NCBI GenBank assembly: GCA_017524845.1
Contig: JAFXUU010000019.1
Coordinates: forward strand, 1-36,519
Direction of reading: 5' to 3'
Length of the DNA stretch: 36,519 nucleotides
DNA from: Oscillospiraceae bacterium
GTDB lineage: Bacteria; Bacillota; Clostridia; Oscillospirales; Oscillospiraceae
Shown: one piece after another, positions 8,662 through 16,675 of the stretch
How positions within the stretch are numbered: the stretch's first letter is position 1
Layout of the letters: each line of letters begins with the position of its first letter
The notes under the pieces: generated by a model
What the model was told of the DNA's origin: nothing
Database searches by the model: none
Seen by the model: the letters and a program-made list of their open reading frames with translations, nothing else
Position numbers and translations under genes: made by a program

Positions 8662-9618
8662 TCACTCCTTATGGGCAGCGTCCTGCAGGGGCAGCACCCG
8701 CAGCAGGTTATTGCAGAAAATGTCGTCCAGCAATTCTTCTCCGTAGCCTCTCTGCGCCAGCGCATCCCGGATCAGGTGCACGTCCTGCAGACCGGCGATC
8801 CCCTCCGGCAGCTGCTCGCAGCCGTCCAGATCGCCGCCGACGGCCAGGGTCTTTTCCCCGCCCAGATCCAGGAAATGATCGATGTGGCGGAGCACCGTCT
8901 CCACCGTCACGTTCTCCTCGCCCAGGAAGAGGGCGTAGAGGTTGAGCCCCACGGTCCCTCCGTGGTCGCGGATGGCCCGGAACATATCGTCCGTCAGGTT
9001 CCTGGGATGGGGATGGATGGCACGGGAATTGGAATGGCTGGCGATGAAGGGTCCCCCGGCCAGCTTCTCCACGTCCCAGAAGCCGGGATCGCTGAGGTGG
9101 GACACGTCCGTCACCATCCGAAGCTCCTCCGCCAGGCGCACCAGCTCCCGTCCCTTCGGACCGAGGCCCCGATCCGTATCCTCGGCGCAGGTGCCGGTGA
9201 TCTCGTTTGCCCGGTTCCAGCAGACGCCGAAGCCGCGCACGCCCTTTTCCGCCGCCTCCTCCAGCTTCTCCGGACGGCAGCCGATCACCTCGGCCCCCTC
9301 GATGCTGAGAAAGGCTGCGGCCTTATGCGCCTTCCCCGCCGCCTCTGCCTCGCTGCGGCTGCGGCAGAAGGACACGGAATCCCGGCAGGCCTCCATTTCC
9401 TCCGCAAAGCGGCCGTAAAGCGTGTCGAACACGTCGGCAAAGCCCATCTCCCGGAAGCCGAAAAGGGCGAAGACCTGGGCGTAAAAATCCAGCTCCAGGC
9501 CCCGTTTCAGATCCACGTGCAGCGAATTCTCATAGAGGCTGCCCACGGGCAGAGGACCGGATCGCGGATTTCCCAGGAGCCCGAGCAGCGTATCGCAGTG
9601 CCCGTCAAAGAGCTTCAC
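8662..9618 (-). CDS. Membrane-dipeptidase-family (M19) metallopeptidase
   Basis: 318 residues, typical for peptidase family M19 (renal dipeptidase-like), zinc enzymes that hydrolyse dipeptides, often including D-amino-acid-containing ones. Visible metal-site residues are His7 and Asp9 (DGHCD), Glu107 (SIEGAE), His174 (VTDVSHL) and His195 (ASHSNSRAIHPHPRN). No signal peptide or membrane helix is seen, so despite the family name it is probably cytoplasmic. It lies 6 bases upstream of thrC and 2 bases after yraN, in the same operon. Substrate preference is unknown. Confidence 0.9.
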   Translation of the reverse strand: MKLFDGHCDTLLGLLGNPRSGPLPVGSLYENSLHVDLKRGLELDFYAQVFALFGFREMGFADVFDTLYGRFAEEMEACRDSVSFCRSRSEAEAAGKAHKAAAFLSIEGAEVIGCRPEKLEEAAEKGVRGFGVCWNRANEITGTCAEDTDRGLGPKGRELVRLAEELRMVTDVSHLSDPGFWDVEKLAGGPFIASHSNSRAIHPHPRNLTDDMFRAIRDHGGTVGLNLYALFLGEENVTVETVLRHIDHFLDLGGEKTLAVGGDLDGCEQLPEGIAGLQDVHLIRDALAQRGYGEELLDDIFCNNLLRVLPLQDAAHKE

Positions 9619-9620
9619 GT

Positions 9621-9980
9621 TCAGAAAGCCTCCTCTATCTGATGGATCCTTTTCACCCGGCCGCCGGTCCTTTCCAGATAGACCTCGATCACGTCGAAGC
9701 GGCAGGGCACGTCCTCCAGCTCGTTTTCCGCGAGCCAGGACTCCGCGGCGATGCGCAGCTTCCGCTGCTTGGCAGGGGTGACGGCCTCCGCCGCCCCCGC
9801 GTAGCCGCCTTCCCGCCGGAGCTTGACCTCCGTGAATACCACGGTCCCCTCCCGGCGGGCGATGATATCCAGCTCTCCCAGGGGACAGCGGTAATTCATC
9901 CCCAGGATCTCATAGTGTTTTTTCCGCAGGTATTCCGCGGCGGCGGCCTCCCCGAAGGCGCCCAGCAGCTTCTCATTCAC
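9621..9980 (-). CDS. yraN: UPF0102 (YraN) nuclease-fold protein
   Basis: 119 residues, the usual size of UPF0102. The conserved restriction-endonuclease-like core is visible: GELDIIARREGTVVFTEVK (about residues 35-53), with the Glu, Asp and Glu-x-Lys expected of this fold. The biochemical role of the family is not firmly settled; its regular position after rnhB suggests nucleic-acid processing. It overlaps rnhB by four bases. Confidence 0.9.
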   Translation of the reverse strand: MNEKLLGAFGEAAAAEYLRKKHYEILGMNYRCPLGELDIIARREGTVVFTEVKLRREGGYAGAAEAVTPAKQRKLRIAAESWLAENELEDVPCRFDVIEVYLERTGGRVKRIHQIEEAF

Positions 9981-10558
9981 GGCAGAAGCACCTTTTTCAG
10001 AAAACTGCGCCGGTGGATCGGGCAGGGGCCGAATTCGGCCAGGGCCTCGTAATGGGCCTTCGTGGGATAGCCCTTGTGGCGCAGGAAGCCGTATTGGGGA
10101 TAGACCCCGTCGTATTCGTCCATGAGGCGGTCCCGGCTCACCTTAGCCAGCACGGAGGCCGCGGCGATGCAGGCATAGCGCCCGTCCCCCTTCACCTCGC
10201 AGCGGGTGGGGAGCCCCAGGCCTGGGTCCCGGTTCCCGTCCACCAGGGCGAAGTCAGGCTTTACCGACAAGCCCTCCAGGGCCCGACGCATGGCAAGGAA
10301 GGTGGCCTGCAGGATGTTTACTTCGTCGATCTCCTTCTCGGAGGCGAAGGCGACGCTCCAGGCCAGGGCCCCGGCGGTGATCTCGCCGTACAGGGCTTCC
10401 CTTTTCTGTGGACTGAGCTTTTTCGAATCGTTCAGTCCCTCGGGCTCCCAGCCCTCCGGGAGGATCACGGCGGCGGCGCAGACCGGCCCGGCCAGAGGGC
10501 CGCGCCCTGCCTCGTCCAGGCCGCAAACGAGACCCAGTTCCCTATCCGGCGCCAGCAT
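9977..10558 (-). CDS. rnhB: Ribonuclease HII
   Basis: 193 residues. RNase HII cleaves RNA in RNA-DNA hybrids and starts removal of misincorporated ribonucleotides. The active-site motif CGLDEAGRGPLAGPV supplies Asp15 and Glu16; further acidic residues are Asp107 (LVDGN) and Asp144 (SRDRLM). The ATG at 10558 overlaps the ylqF stop by one base (TGATG), and the 3' end overlaps yraN by four bases, indicating coupled translation. Confidence 0.97.
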   Translation of the reverse strand: MLAPDRELGLVCGLDEAGRGPLAGPVCAAAVILPEGWEPEGLNDSKKLSPQKREALYGEITAGALAWSVAFASEKEIDEVNILQATFLAMRRALEGLSVKPDFALVDGNRDPGLGLPTRCEVKGDGRYACIAAASVLAKVSRDRLMDEYDGVYPQYGFLRHKGYPTKAHYEALAEFGPCPIHRRSFLKKVLLP

Positions 10559-11403
10559 CAGGGCACCTCCAGCGTCAGACGGCCCAGCTTGCCCGCCCGG
10601 AATTCATCCAGCAGCACGTTCGCCATGCGCAGGGTGTCCGGCTCCCCCCGGGAAATGAGGAAGCCCCGCTTCCGGGCCGCGGCCTCCAGCAGCTCCCAGC
10701 CGGGAAGCCCCGCGGTCTCCGACAGCCTGTAGCGCTCGGACAGCGCCTGGGGAGCAATCTCCGCCAGGAGAGAGAGCAGGCGGGAGGCCAGTTCCTCCGC
10801 GTCCAGGATCTGATCCTTCACCGCCCCGGTGAAGGCCAGGAGCTCCCCGGTCTTCGGATCATCGAATTTCGGCCACAGGACGCCGGGGGTATCCAGCAGC
10901 TCCAGTCCCCTGGAAACGGAGACCCACTGCCGACCCCGGGTGACGCCCGGCCGGTCGGAGGCCGCCGCGGCCTTCCGTCCGGCGGCTTTGTTGATGAAGG
11001 TGGACTTGCCCACGTTGGGGATCCCCGTCACCATGGCCCGCAGGGGCCTTGTCCCCTGGCCTTTGGCCTCCAGCGCCTCCAGCTTCTCCTGCAGGAGACT
11101 GCGGACGGCCTCCGGGAAGCGGTCCACTCCCCGGCCGCTGCGGCAGTCCGTTTCCAGAACGGCGAGGCCCTGGGAACGGTAATGCTCCGCCCACCGCTTC
11201 GTGGCGGCGGGTTCGGCCTGGTCCGCCCGGTTGAGGATCAGCAGCCGTGGCTTCCGCTCCAGCAGCGCGTCCAGCGCCGGGTTGCGGCTGGCCCGGGGGA
11301 TGCGGGCGTCCGCCAGCTCGCAGACGCAGTCCACCAGCTTCAGATCGCTCTCCATGCTCCGCAGGGCCTTGGTCATGTGCCCGGGGAACCAGTTGACGTT
11401 CAT
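10558..11403 (-). CDS. ylqF: Ribosome biogenesis GTPase YlqF/RbgA
   Basis: 281 residues from the ATG at 11403 (MNVNWFPGHMTKA), the standard start of the family and preceded by GGAGAGG. An in-frame ATG at 11418, overlapping the lepB stop, would add five residues. This circularly permuted GTPase acts late in 50S subunit assembly. The permuted order is visible: the G4-type motif LNRADQ comes first, then the P-loop GIPNVGKST, then DTPG. It is placed between lepB and rnhB as in many Firmicutes. Confidence 0.96.
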   Translation of the reverse strand: MNVNWFPGHMTKALRSMESDLKLVDCVCELADARIPRASRNPALDALLERKPRLLILNRADQAEPAATKRWAEHYRSQGLAVLETDCRSGRGVDRFPEAVRSLLQEKLEALEAKGQGTRPLRAMVTGIPNVGKSTFINKAAGRKAAAASDRPGVTRGRQWVSVSRGLELLDTPGVLWPKFDDPKTGELLAFTGAVKDQILDAEELASRLLSLLAEIAPQALSERYRLSETAGLPGWELLEAAARKRGFLISRGEPDTLRMANVLLDEFRAGKLGRLTLEVP

Positions 11404-11417
11404 GGCCTCTCCGGACA

Positions 11418-11981
11418 TCAGCGCACCGTTCCCAGCTTCGTCACCGGCCACAGCCGCAGAACGACCTTCCCCAGGATGCAGCGCTTGTCGATCATGCCGA
11501 TCACGCTCCTGCGGCTGTCGGTGCTGCGGTTGCGGTTGTCGCCCATGCAGAAGACGCAGCCCTCCGGCACCATGACCGGCCCCGAGAAATCCAGGGACCT
11601 GCTCGTCTTCTCCGCGATATACGGTTCGTCAAGGGCCCTTCCGTCCACATAGACGACGCCCCGTTCGAAATCGATGTCGATGGTCTGCCCGCCGGTGGCG
11701 ATGACCCGCTTGACGATGCTCTCGTCGCTGTAGGCCGTTTTTGTCAGCACTACGATATCGCCGTATTCATAGTTTCCCGCCAGGCGGGAGATCACGATCT
11801 TGTCCGAGTCCTCCAGGGTCGGCACCATGCTGGTCCCGTCCACGTTGACGACCCGGAAAAGGAAAAGGAAGATCAGGATGCAGGCGACCACGGCGGTCAC
11901 CAGGCTTTCGATCCAATCGTACAGGTTGGCGGCGGAGTTCTTTTCACTCCTGCCCGCCTCCGGACGCGCGCTCTCTTCCAC
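11418..11981 (-). CDS. lepB: Type I signal peptidase
   Basis: 187 residues from a GTG at 11981, which has GGGAGG eight bases upstream. The open frame extends further but would run into rplS without a binding site. Signal peptidase I cleaves Sec signal peptides on the outer face of the membrane. One membrane anchor is at about residues 24-45, followed by the catalytic Ser51 (GTSMVPTL) and Lys91 (VKRVIATGG), and the MGDNRNRSTDSR box near the C-terminus. It follows rplS after a hairpin. Confidence 0.96.
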   Translation of the reverse strand: MEESARPEAGRSEKNSAANLYDWIESLVTAVVACILIFLFLFRVVNVDGTSMVPTLEDSDKIVISRLAGNYEYGDIVVLTKTAYSDESIVKRVIATGGQTIDIDFERGVVYVDGRALDEPYIAEKTSRSLDFSGPVMVPEGCVFCMGDNRNRSTDSRRSVIGMIDKRCILGKVVLRLWPVTKLGTVR

Positions 11982-12000
11982 GATGCTATCCTCCCGAATA

Positions 12001-12035
12001 ACAAAAGGGGGCGCCTGCAAAGCACCCCCGTTTGT
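12001..12035 (-). terminator. Attenuator-like hairpin between rplS and lepB
   Basis: Arms 12001-12014 and 12022-12035 form a mostly paired stem with two mismatches, directly after the rplS stop and ending about 20 bases before the lepB start. On the minus strand it is followed only by a short T-rich stretch. Partial termination, which would keep rplS expression above that of the downstream genes, is the likely role. Confidence 0.5.
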
Positions 12036-12039
12036 CCCC

Positions 12040-12381
12040 TTAAAGCTTTTCCTTGACCTTCGCCTGCTTGCCGACTCTGTCCCGCAGATAGTACAGCTTG
12101 GCACGGCGGACCTTGCCGCGCCGGATCGTATCGATGGATACGACGTTGGGGGAATGGATCGGGAACACTTTTTCATAGCCCACGTTGTAGGCGATGCGGC
12201 GGACCGTGATGGTCTCGTTAACGCCGCCGTGTCTCCGCGCGATGACGATGCCTTCAAACACCTGAATACGCTCGCGGTTGCCTTCCTTGACCTTGACGGA
12301 CACGCGGACCGTGTCGCCTACGTGTACCTGAGGCACTTCGGCCTTCATGTACTGCTCGGAAAGCGCTTTGACCAAATCCAT
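12040..12381 (-). CDS. rplS: 50S ribosomal protein L19
   Basis: 113 residues, normal for L19, which sits at the interface between the ribosomal subunits. The start [17 protein letters not shown] at 12381 has a consensus AGGAGG eight bases upstream; upstream in-frame ATGs are too close to or beyond that site. The family segments [28 protein letters not shown] and [16 protein letters not shown] are all present. It is the first gene of the operon that continues through lepB to the metallophosphoesterase, with its own strong promoter. Confidence 0.98.
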   Translation of the reverse strand: MDLVKALSEQYMKAEVPQVHVGDTVRVSVKVKEGNRERIQVFEGIVIARRHGGVNETITVRRIAYNVGYEKVFPIHSPNVVSIDTIRRGKVRRAKLYYLRDRVGKQAKVKEKL

Positions 12382-12448
12382 TTGCATTTCCTCCTTTCCG
12401 CAATCGGGCATTCGTACCGCTCTTCACGGCATAGGACTGCCCCGTTCC

Positions 12449-12500
12449 GTCTGCTTATTGCAGACTAGTGGATATTACCACAGCTTTCTTGCGATTGCAA
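12449..12500 (-). promoter_or_regulatory. rplS promoter and leader hairpin
   Basis: On the minus strand TTGCAA (12495-12500) and TAATAT (12472-12477) are separated by 17 bases, a good sigma-A promoter. The predicted transcript starts at about 12465, exactly where a perfect 6-bp hairpin with a 5-base loop begins (12449-12465). The leader to the rplS start is about 84 nt. Leaders of rplS are regulated by their product in some Firmicutes, so this may be an L19-type leader, but I cannot confirm that from structure alone. Confidence 0.65.
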
Positions 12501-12506
12501 GACTTT

Positions 12507-13127
12507 TTATTGAAAAGTTTCTCCGTCGGCCCGCAGCAGCCGCAGACGCAGGCTTTTCATCCGGGGCTCGCTTCCAAGCCCCGCCGCCAGCGCCTTGCGC
12601 ACGTCCCCCGTGTTCACGACGGGCGAGTCCGCCCGCAGGCGCAGCAGCAGGTCCCTCCCCTCCCGGGAGAGGAGCTGCACGTGGGGGGCGATGTCCAGCG
12701 TCCCCAGGCCCCGCTTCGTCTTTTTCTCCACGGGCAGGGACGGGAAGCGGAGGATGCGCTCCGCCTCCTCCGCATCCCCCTCCGAGGGAAGCGAAATGCG
12801 CCATTCGGCCCAGGCGATCTCCCGCACCGGCCGCTCCTGAAGGCTTGCGCTCAGGACGTGCAGACCCTCCGGCAGCGCGGCGTTCAGGGCGGAGGTCATG
12901 TCCGCCGGTCCCTCCAGCACGGAAACGTCCAGCACCTCACAGACGCTCTCGCAGCCCAGCTGCAGCGGCAGGGCGATGGACATTTTCGGATGGGGGTTGA
13001 AGCCCTCGGAATGCCGCACGCCGATCTCTGCGCGGACAAAGGCGCGCTGAAAGGTGCGCATCACGTCCAGATGGCTCAGAAACGCTGACCGGCCCCGCTT
13101 TTCAAAGCGGAAACGCAGCTCAGGCAT
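12507..13127 (-). CDS. DUF2344 / TIGR03936-type protein
   Basis: 206 residues. It begins MPELRFRFEKRGRSAFLSHLDVMRTFQRA, with the GFNPHPKMSIALPLQLGCES segment typical of the family that accompanies a radical SAM protein. The molecular function is not established. Here it overlaps the upstream B12-radical SAM gene by 8 bases, the usual arrangement. I see no membrane segment or nucleotide-binding motif. Confidence 0.88.
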   Translation of the reverse strand: MPELRFRFEKRGRSAFLSHLDVMRTFQRAFVRAEIGVRHSEGFNPHPKMSIALPLQLGCESVCEVLDVSVLEGPADMTSALNAALPEGLHVLSASLQERPVREIAWAEWRISLPSEGDAEEAERILRFPSLPVEKKTKRGLGTLDIAPHVQLLSREGRDLLLRLRADSPVVNTGDVRKALAAGLGSEPRMKSLRLRLLRADGETFQ

Positions 13128-14955
13128 CGCAGCGGCCTCCCTTCAGCAGCCGGTCGGCGCCGCAGCCCAGGCACTGCTTCCGGCAGTCCGGGCTGGTGAC
13201 GCCCGCCTCCGCCAGATGCTTCTCCCGGAGCAGATGCCTTTTGGAAACGCCGTCGTCGATCACGTCCCAGGGCAGGAGCTCCTCCTCGCCCCGCAGGCGG
13301 CGGACATAGAAATCCAGGTCCAGTCCTTCGCTCCGGAAGGCCTCCAGCCAGGCCTCGTAATTGAAATACTCTTCCCAGGCCTGCAGACCTCCGACGGTCT
13401 CGTACACCCGCCGCAGCACCCTGCCCTGCCGCCGGTCCCCCACGGCCAGGGCGGCTTCCACGTAGCTCACGTCCGGCTCGTGCCAGGAATAGCTGATGGC
13501 CTTCGTGCGCATGGCTCCCTTCAGGAGCTTCTGCTTGCGGATGAGCTCCTCCCGGCTGTCCTGGGGATACCACTGGAAGGGCGTCATGGGCTTGGGAATG
13601 AAGCAGGAGGTGGAAACGGTGATCCGCACCCCCCGGCTGCGGTTCGGCGTCGATTCCCGCCAAACCTGGAACACCTTGTAGGCCAGGTCCGCGATGGCCA
13701 GCACGTCCTCGTCCGTCTCCGTGGGCAGGCCCAGCATGAAATAGAGCTTTACGCCGCTCCAGCCGCCGGAGAAGGCGGTGCGGCAGGCGTTGAGCAGGTC
13801 TTCCTCCGTCACGTTTTTGTTGATGACGTCCCGCAGGCGCTGGGAGCCTGCCTCCGGCGCGAAGGTGAGGCCGCTGCGGCGGACCTTCTGTACCCGCTGC
13901 ATCAGAGCCAGGGAGAAGTTGTCCGCCCGCAGGGAGGGCAGGGACAGGCTCACACTCCTGGGCTCGCACCATTCCAGCAGCCCGTCGCAGAGAGCGCCCA
14001 GCTCCCGGTAGTCGCTGGTGCTGAGGCTGGTGAGGCTGATCTCCTCGTAGCCGGAGTGCCGCAGGCTCTCGATGCCCTGCCGGATGAGGGTCTCCGCCTT
14101 TTTCGCCCGGACCGGGCGGTAAACGTAGCCCGCCTGGCAGAAGCGGCAGCCCCGGATGCAGCCCCGGAACAGCTCCAGCATGGTGCGGTCGTGAACGATC
14201 TCCGTTGAGGGGATGACCGTACGGACGGGGAAAAGGGCTCCGTCCAGGTCCTGCAGGATGCGCTTGCGCACCCGCTCCGGCGCGCCGTCCCGGGGCGTCA
14301 CGGAGGCAAGCGTCCCGTCGGCGCCATAGCGCACGTCGTACAGGGAGGGCACGTACACGCCCTCGATCCCGGCGGCCGCCCGGAGGAAGCGTTCCTTTGT
14401 CCAGCCCTCGCGCTTGGCGGTGCGGAAAAGCTCCGTCAGCTCCGCGTCCAGTTCCTCCCCTTCGCCGATGACCGCAAGATCGATGAAATCCGCGATGGGC
14501 TCCGGGTTGTACATGCAGGCGCCGCCGGCGAACACGATGGGACGCAGATCCTTCCGGTCGGCGCTGAGAAGGGGGATCCCCGCCAGAGAGAGCATGTCCA
14601 GGATGCCGGTGAAGGACATCTCGTATCCCACGGAGAAGCCTATGAGATCGAAATCCCGGATGGGGTCGCCGCTTTCCAGGCCGTAGAGCGGGATGCCGTG
14701 CTCCCGCATGGCCTTCGCCATATCCTCCCAGGGCTCGAAGACCCGCTCGCACCAGACGCCTGGCAGGCGGTTCAGCACGCCGTAGAGGATGCGAAGGCCG
14801 AGATTGGACATGCCGATCTCATAGGTGTCCGGAAAGCAGAGGGCAAAGCGCAGTTCCGTCTCATCCTTGCTTTTTATGATCTCGCCGTATTCCCCGCCGG
14901 TATAGCGGGCCGGCTTCTGCACCTTCGGCAGGATCGCTTCCAGTTCCGGATGCAT
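13120..14955 (-). CDS. B12-binding-type radical SAM protein (TIGR03960 family)
   Basis: 611 residues from the ATG at 14955 (MHPELEAILPKVQKPARYTGG), chosen because AAGGAAGG precedes it at 9 bases. The N-terminal half resembles a cobalamin-binding-like domain (for example VFAGGACMYNPEPIADFIDLAVIGEGEE). The radical SAM cluster motif CIRGCRFC gives Cys266, Cys270 and Cys273. A C-terminal cysteine pair (CRKQCLGCGA) may bind another metal centre. It is coupled to the DUF2344 gene by overlap. Its reaction is unknown; a modification role is inference from the fold. Confidence 0.9.
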   Translation of the reverse strand: MHPELEAILPKVQKPARYTGGEYGEIIKSKDETELRFALCFPDTYEIGMSNLGLRILYGVLNRLPGVWCERVFEPWEDMAKAMREHGIPLYGLESGDPIRDFDLIGFSVGYEMSFTGILDMLSLAGIPLLSADRKDLRPIVFAGGACMYNPEPIADFIDLAVIGEGEELDAELTELFRTAKREGWTKERFLRAAAGIEGVYVPSLYDVRYGADGTLASVTPRDGAPERVRKRILQDLDGALFPVRTVIPSTEIVHDRTMLELFRGCIRGCRFCQAGYVYRPVRAKKAETLIRQGIESLRHSGYEEISLTSLSTSDYRELGALCDGLLEWCEPRSVSLSLPSLRADNFSLALMQRVQKVRRSGLTFAPEAGSQRLRDVINKNVTEEDLLNACRTAFSGGWSGVKLYFMLGLPTETDEDVLAIADLAYKVFQVWRESTPNRSRGVRITVSTSCFIPKPMTPFQWYPQDSREELIRKQKLLKGAMRTKAISYSWHEPDVSYVEAALAVGDRRQGRVLRRVYETVGGLQAWEEYFNYEAWLEAFRSEGLDLDFYVRRLRGEEELLPWDVIDDGVSKRHLLREKHLAEAGVTSPDCRKQCLGCGADRLLKGGRCDA

Positions 14956-15595
14956 CCGCGTTTTCCTTCCTTCGATCAGGATTTTTGTCATCATACACGA
15001 TACCGCGGCGAAAATCAATCTTGCCCTGGTCCGAGAAGGCGCGGAAGAGCAGCCAGAGGCCGAAGAGCAGCAGCTGCGGGCTGAAGCGGAGGCCCAGAAG
15101 TGTGAGCAGCGCGGAGGAAAGGAGCCCCGGCAGCAGTTCCTCCAGGGCCGAAGCCGGCGGCCTTCGCAGGCAGCGCAGCATCCGTTCCCCGTCCAGGCCG
15201 CAGGCGGGGAGCAGGTTCGTCAGGCTCAGGAGCAGGCTCACCTTCCCCATGCTCATCAGGACTTCCGTGCCGGACAGCTGCAGAGAAAACCAGAGGACGA
15301 GACCGGCAAGGGGACCTGCCGAAGCCCGGAGAAGCTCGCCCCGGAGATCCGGCTCCGGGCCCGCGCAGTCCAGCGAGGCGCCGGAGATATCCAGGCGGAG
15401 CCGCCGGGGCAGGGCGCCCTGGGCCAGGATGACGGCCAGGTGCCCCAGCTCGTGGACCGCGGCGGCCGCAGCGATCTCCGCCACCGCCGCGGCCCCGCAA
15501 AGGAAGGCGGAGAAGGACAGCAGCAGAAGGAAACCGCCGCTGATCTCCAGGCGGAAGGAAGTTTGCCCCGCGGGCAGGGACTTTTCGTTTGACAT
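14861..15595 (-). CDS. M50 site-2-protease-like membrane protein
   Basis: 244 residues from the ATG at 15595 (MSNEKSLPAG). Several hydrophobic segments are visible, with the zinc motif HELGH at 48-52 in the second one and the matching NLLPACGLDG motif further on, as in SpoIVFB-like site-2 proteases that cut within the membrane. The frame then runs about 95 bases past the start of the next gene in another frame, giving a charged tail that may not be functional. A SpoIVFB-type role in sporulation is possible but not shown. The binding site is weak (AGGA). Confidence 0.8.
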   Translation of the reverse strand: MSNEKSLPAGQTSFRLEISGGFLLLLSFSAFLCGAAAVAEIAAAAAVHELGHLAVILAQGALPRRLRLDISGASLDCAGPEPDLRGELLRASAGPLAGLVLWFSLQLSGTEVLMSMGKVSLLLSLTNLLPACGLDGERMLRCLRRPPASALEELLPGLLSSALLTLLGLRFSPQLLLFGLWLLFRAFSDQGKIDFRRGIVYDDKNPDRRKENADASGTGSDPAEGAEAGPLYRRGIRRDHKKQG

Positions 15596-15616
15596 ACCGT
15601 TGCATCCTGATATAAT
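15589..15616 (+). promoter_or_regulatory. Consensus sigma-A promoter for the recombinase/MBOAT operon
   Basis: TTGACA (15589-15594), 16-base spacer, TATAAT (15611-15616): both hexamers match consensus perfectly. Transcription should start near 15623, about 40 bases before the recombinase ATG. The -35 hexamer overlaps the start codon of the divergent M50 gene, so leftward transcription must cross this promoter. Confidence 0.9.
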
Positions 15617-15662
15617 AATCTGTATTGACATGGCGGAAGACGCCGCCGACGGGAGGACGCGC

Positions 15663-16664
15663 ATGGATTACCGGGAGGAAGCACCGGAGGTCATCCGGGA
15701 TTTTCTCAGCTATCACGAGGTCGTTCGGGGACATTCCCAAAGGACCATCGACGAGTATTACCTGGACCTTCGAACCTTCATCCGTTTCCTGAAAATAAAG
15801 CGCGGTCTCGTCTCCAAGGACACGCCCTTCGAGGAGATCTCCATCGCCGACGCGGACCTCGCCTTCCTCGGCGCCCTCACCAAGACGGAGGTCTACGACT
15901 ATATGAGCTTTCTGGGGCGCGACCGGGTGCGGAACGCCAGGAGCCGCGAGACGGAATACGGGCTCTCCCCCGCCTCCCGCGCGAGAAAGCTCGCCACGCT
16001 CCGCTCCCTGTATAAATACCTCACCGTCAAGACCGGAAAGCTGGAAACGAATCCTCTGGACGGCTTCGATTCCCCGAAGCTCCGCCGGAGCCTGCCGAAA
16101 TACCTGACCCTGGAGGAGAGCATCGCCCTGCTGAGCAGCGTGGGCGGCCGCAACCCGGAGCGGGACCGCTGCATCCTCACGATCTTCCTGAACTGCGGCG
16201 TCCGGATCAGCGAGCTCACCGGCCTCGACATCGGCGACGTCGCGGAGGATCGGCTGCGGGTCACGGGCAAGGGCGACCGGGAACGGGTGGTCTATCTGAA
16301 CGACGCCGTCACCGCCGCCATCAACGAGTATATCCCCCTGCGGAAGAAATACGGCACGGGGCACACCCAGGCCCTCTTCGTCTCCGAGCGGGGGGAGCGC
16401 ATCGCCCGCAGCACCGTTCACCGGCTGGTGAAGACGCATCTGGGCGAGGCCGGGCTGGATCGGGATGGGTATTCCGCCCACAAGCTGCGCCACACAGCCG
16501 CCACCCTCATGCTGCGCAACGGCGTGGACGTGCGCACCCTGCAGGAGCTCCTTGGCCACGAGCACCTTAACACTACGGAGATATACACGCACATTGAAAA
16601 CACGGATCTCCGCATGGCCGCCGACGCGAATCCTCTTGCCAAAATCACGCCGAAGAAAGGATAA
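15663..16664 (+). CDS. Tyrosine recombinase, XerC/XerD type
   Basis: 333 residues from the ATG at 15663 with GGGAGG six bases upstream. The N-terminal SAM-like core-binding domain (about 1-125) is followed by the catalytic domain with the complete set Arg181 (GVRISELTGL), Lys203, His273 and Arg276 (HKLRHT), His299 (GHEH) and nucleophile Tyr308 (IYTHIE). The length is close to XerC/XerD, although residues 45-100 are longer than usual. Xer proteins resolve chromosome dimers at dif. No dif-like site or flanking inverted repeat was recognised here. It is the first gene of an operon with MBOAT and DHHW genes, 11 bases apart, so a housekeeping or local role is open. Confidence 0.92.
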   Translation: MDYREEAPEVIRDFLSYHEVVRGHSQRTIDEYYLDLRTFIRFLKIKRGLVSKDTPFEEISIADADLAFLGALTKTEVYDYMSFLGRDRVRNARSRETEYGLSPASRARKLATLRSLYKYLTVKTGKLETNPLDGFDSPKLRRSLPKYLTLEESIALLSSVGGRNPERDRCILTIFLNCGVRISELTGLDIGDVAEDRLRVTGKGDRERVVYLNDAVTAAINEYIPLRKKYGTGHTQALFVSERGERIARSTVHRLVKTHLGEAGLDRDGYSAHKLRHTAATLMLRNGVDVRTLQELLGHEHLNTTEIYTHIENTDLRMAADANPLAKITPKKG

Positions 16665-16675
16665 AAGAGCGAATC

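Noticed and set aside
12040-12257. N-terminal extension of lepB into rplS
   Set aside because: The GTG at 11981 has a consensus binding site and the extension is the wrong-frame reading of rplS.
15500-15670. Invertible promoter controlled by the tyrosine recombinase
   Set aside because: I looked for flanking inverted repeats around the promoter at 15589-15616 and found none of useful length.
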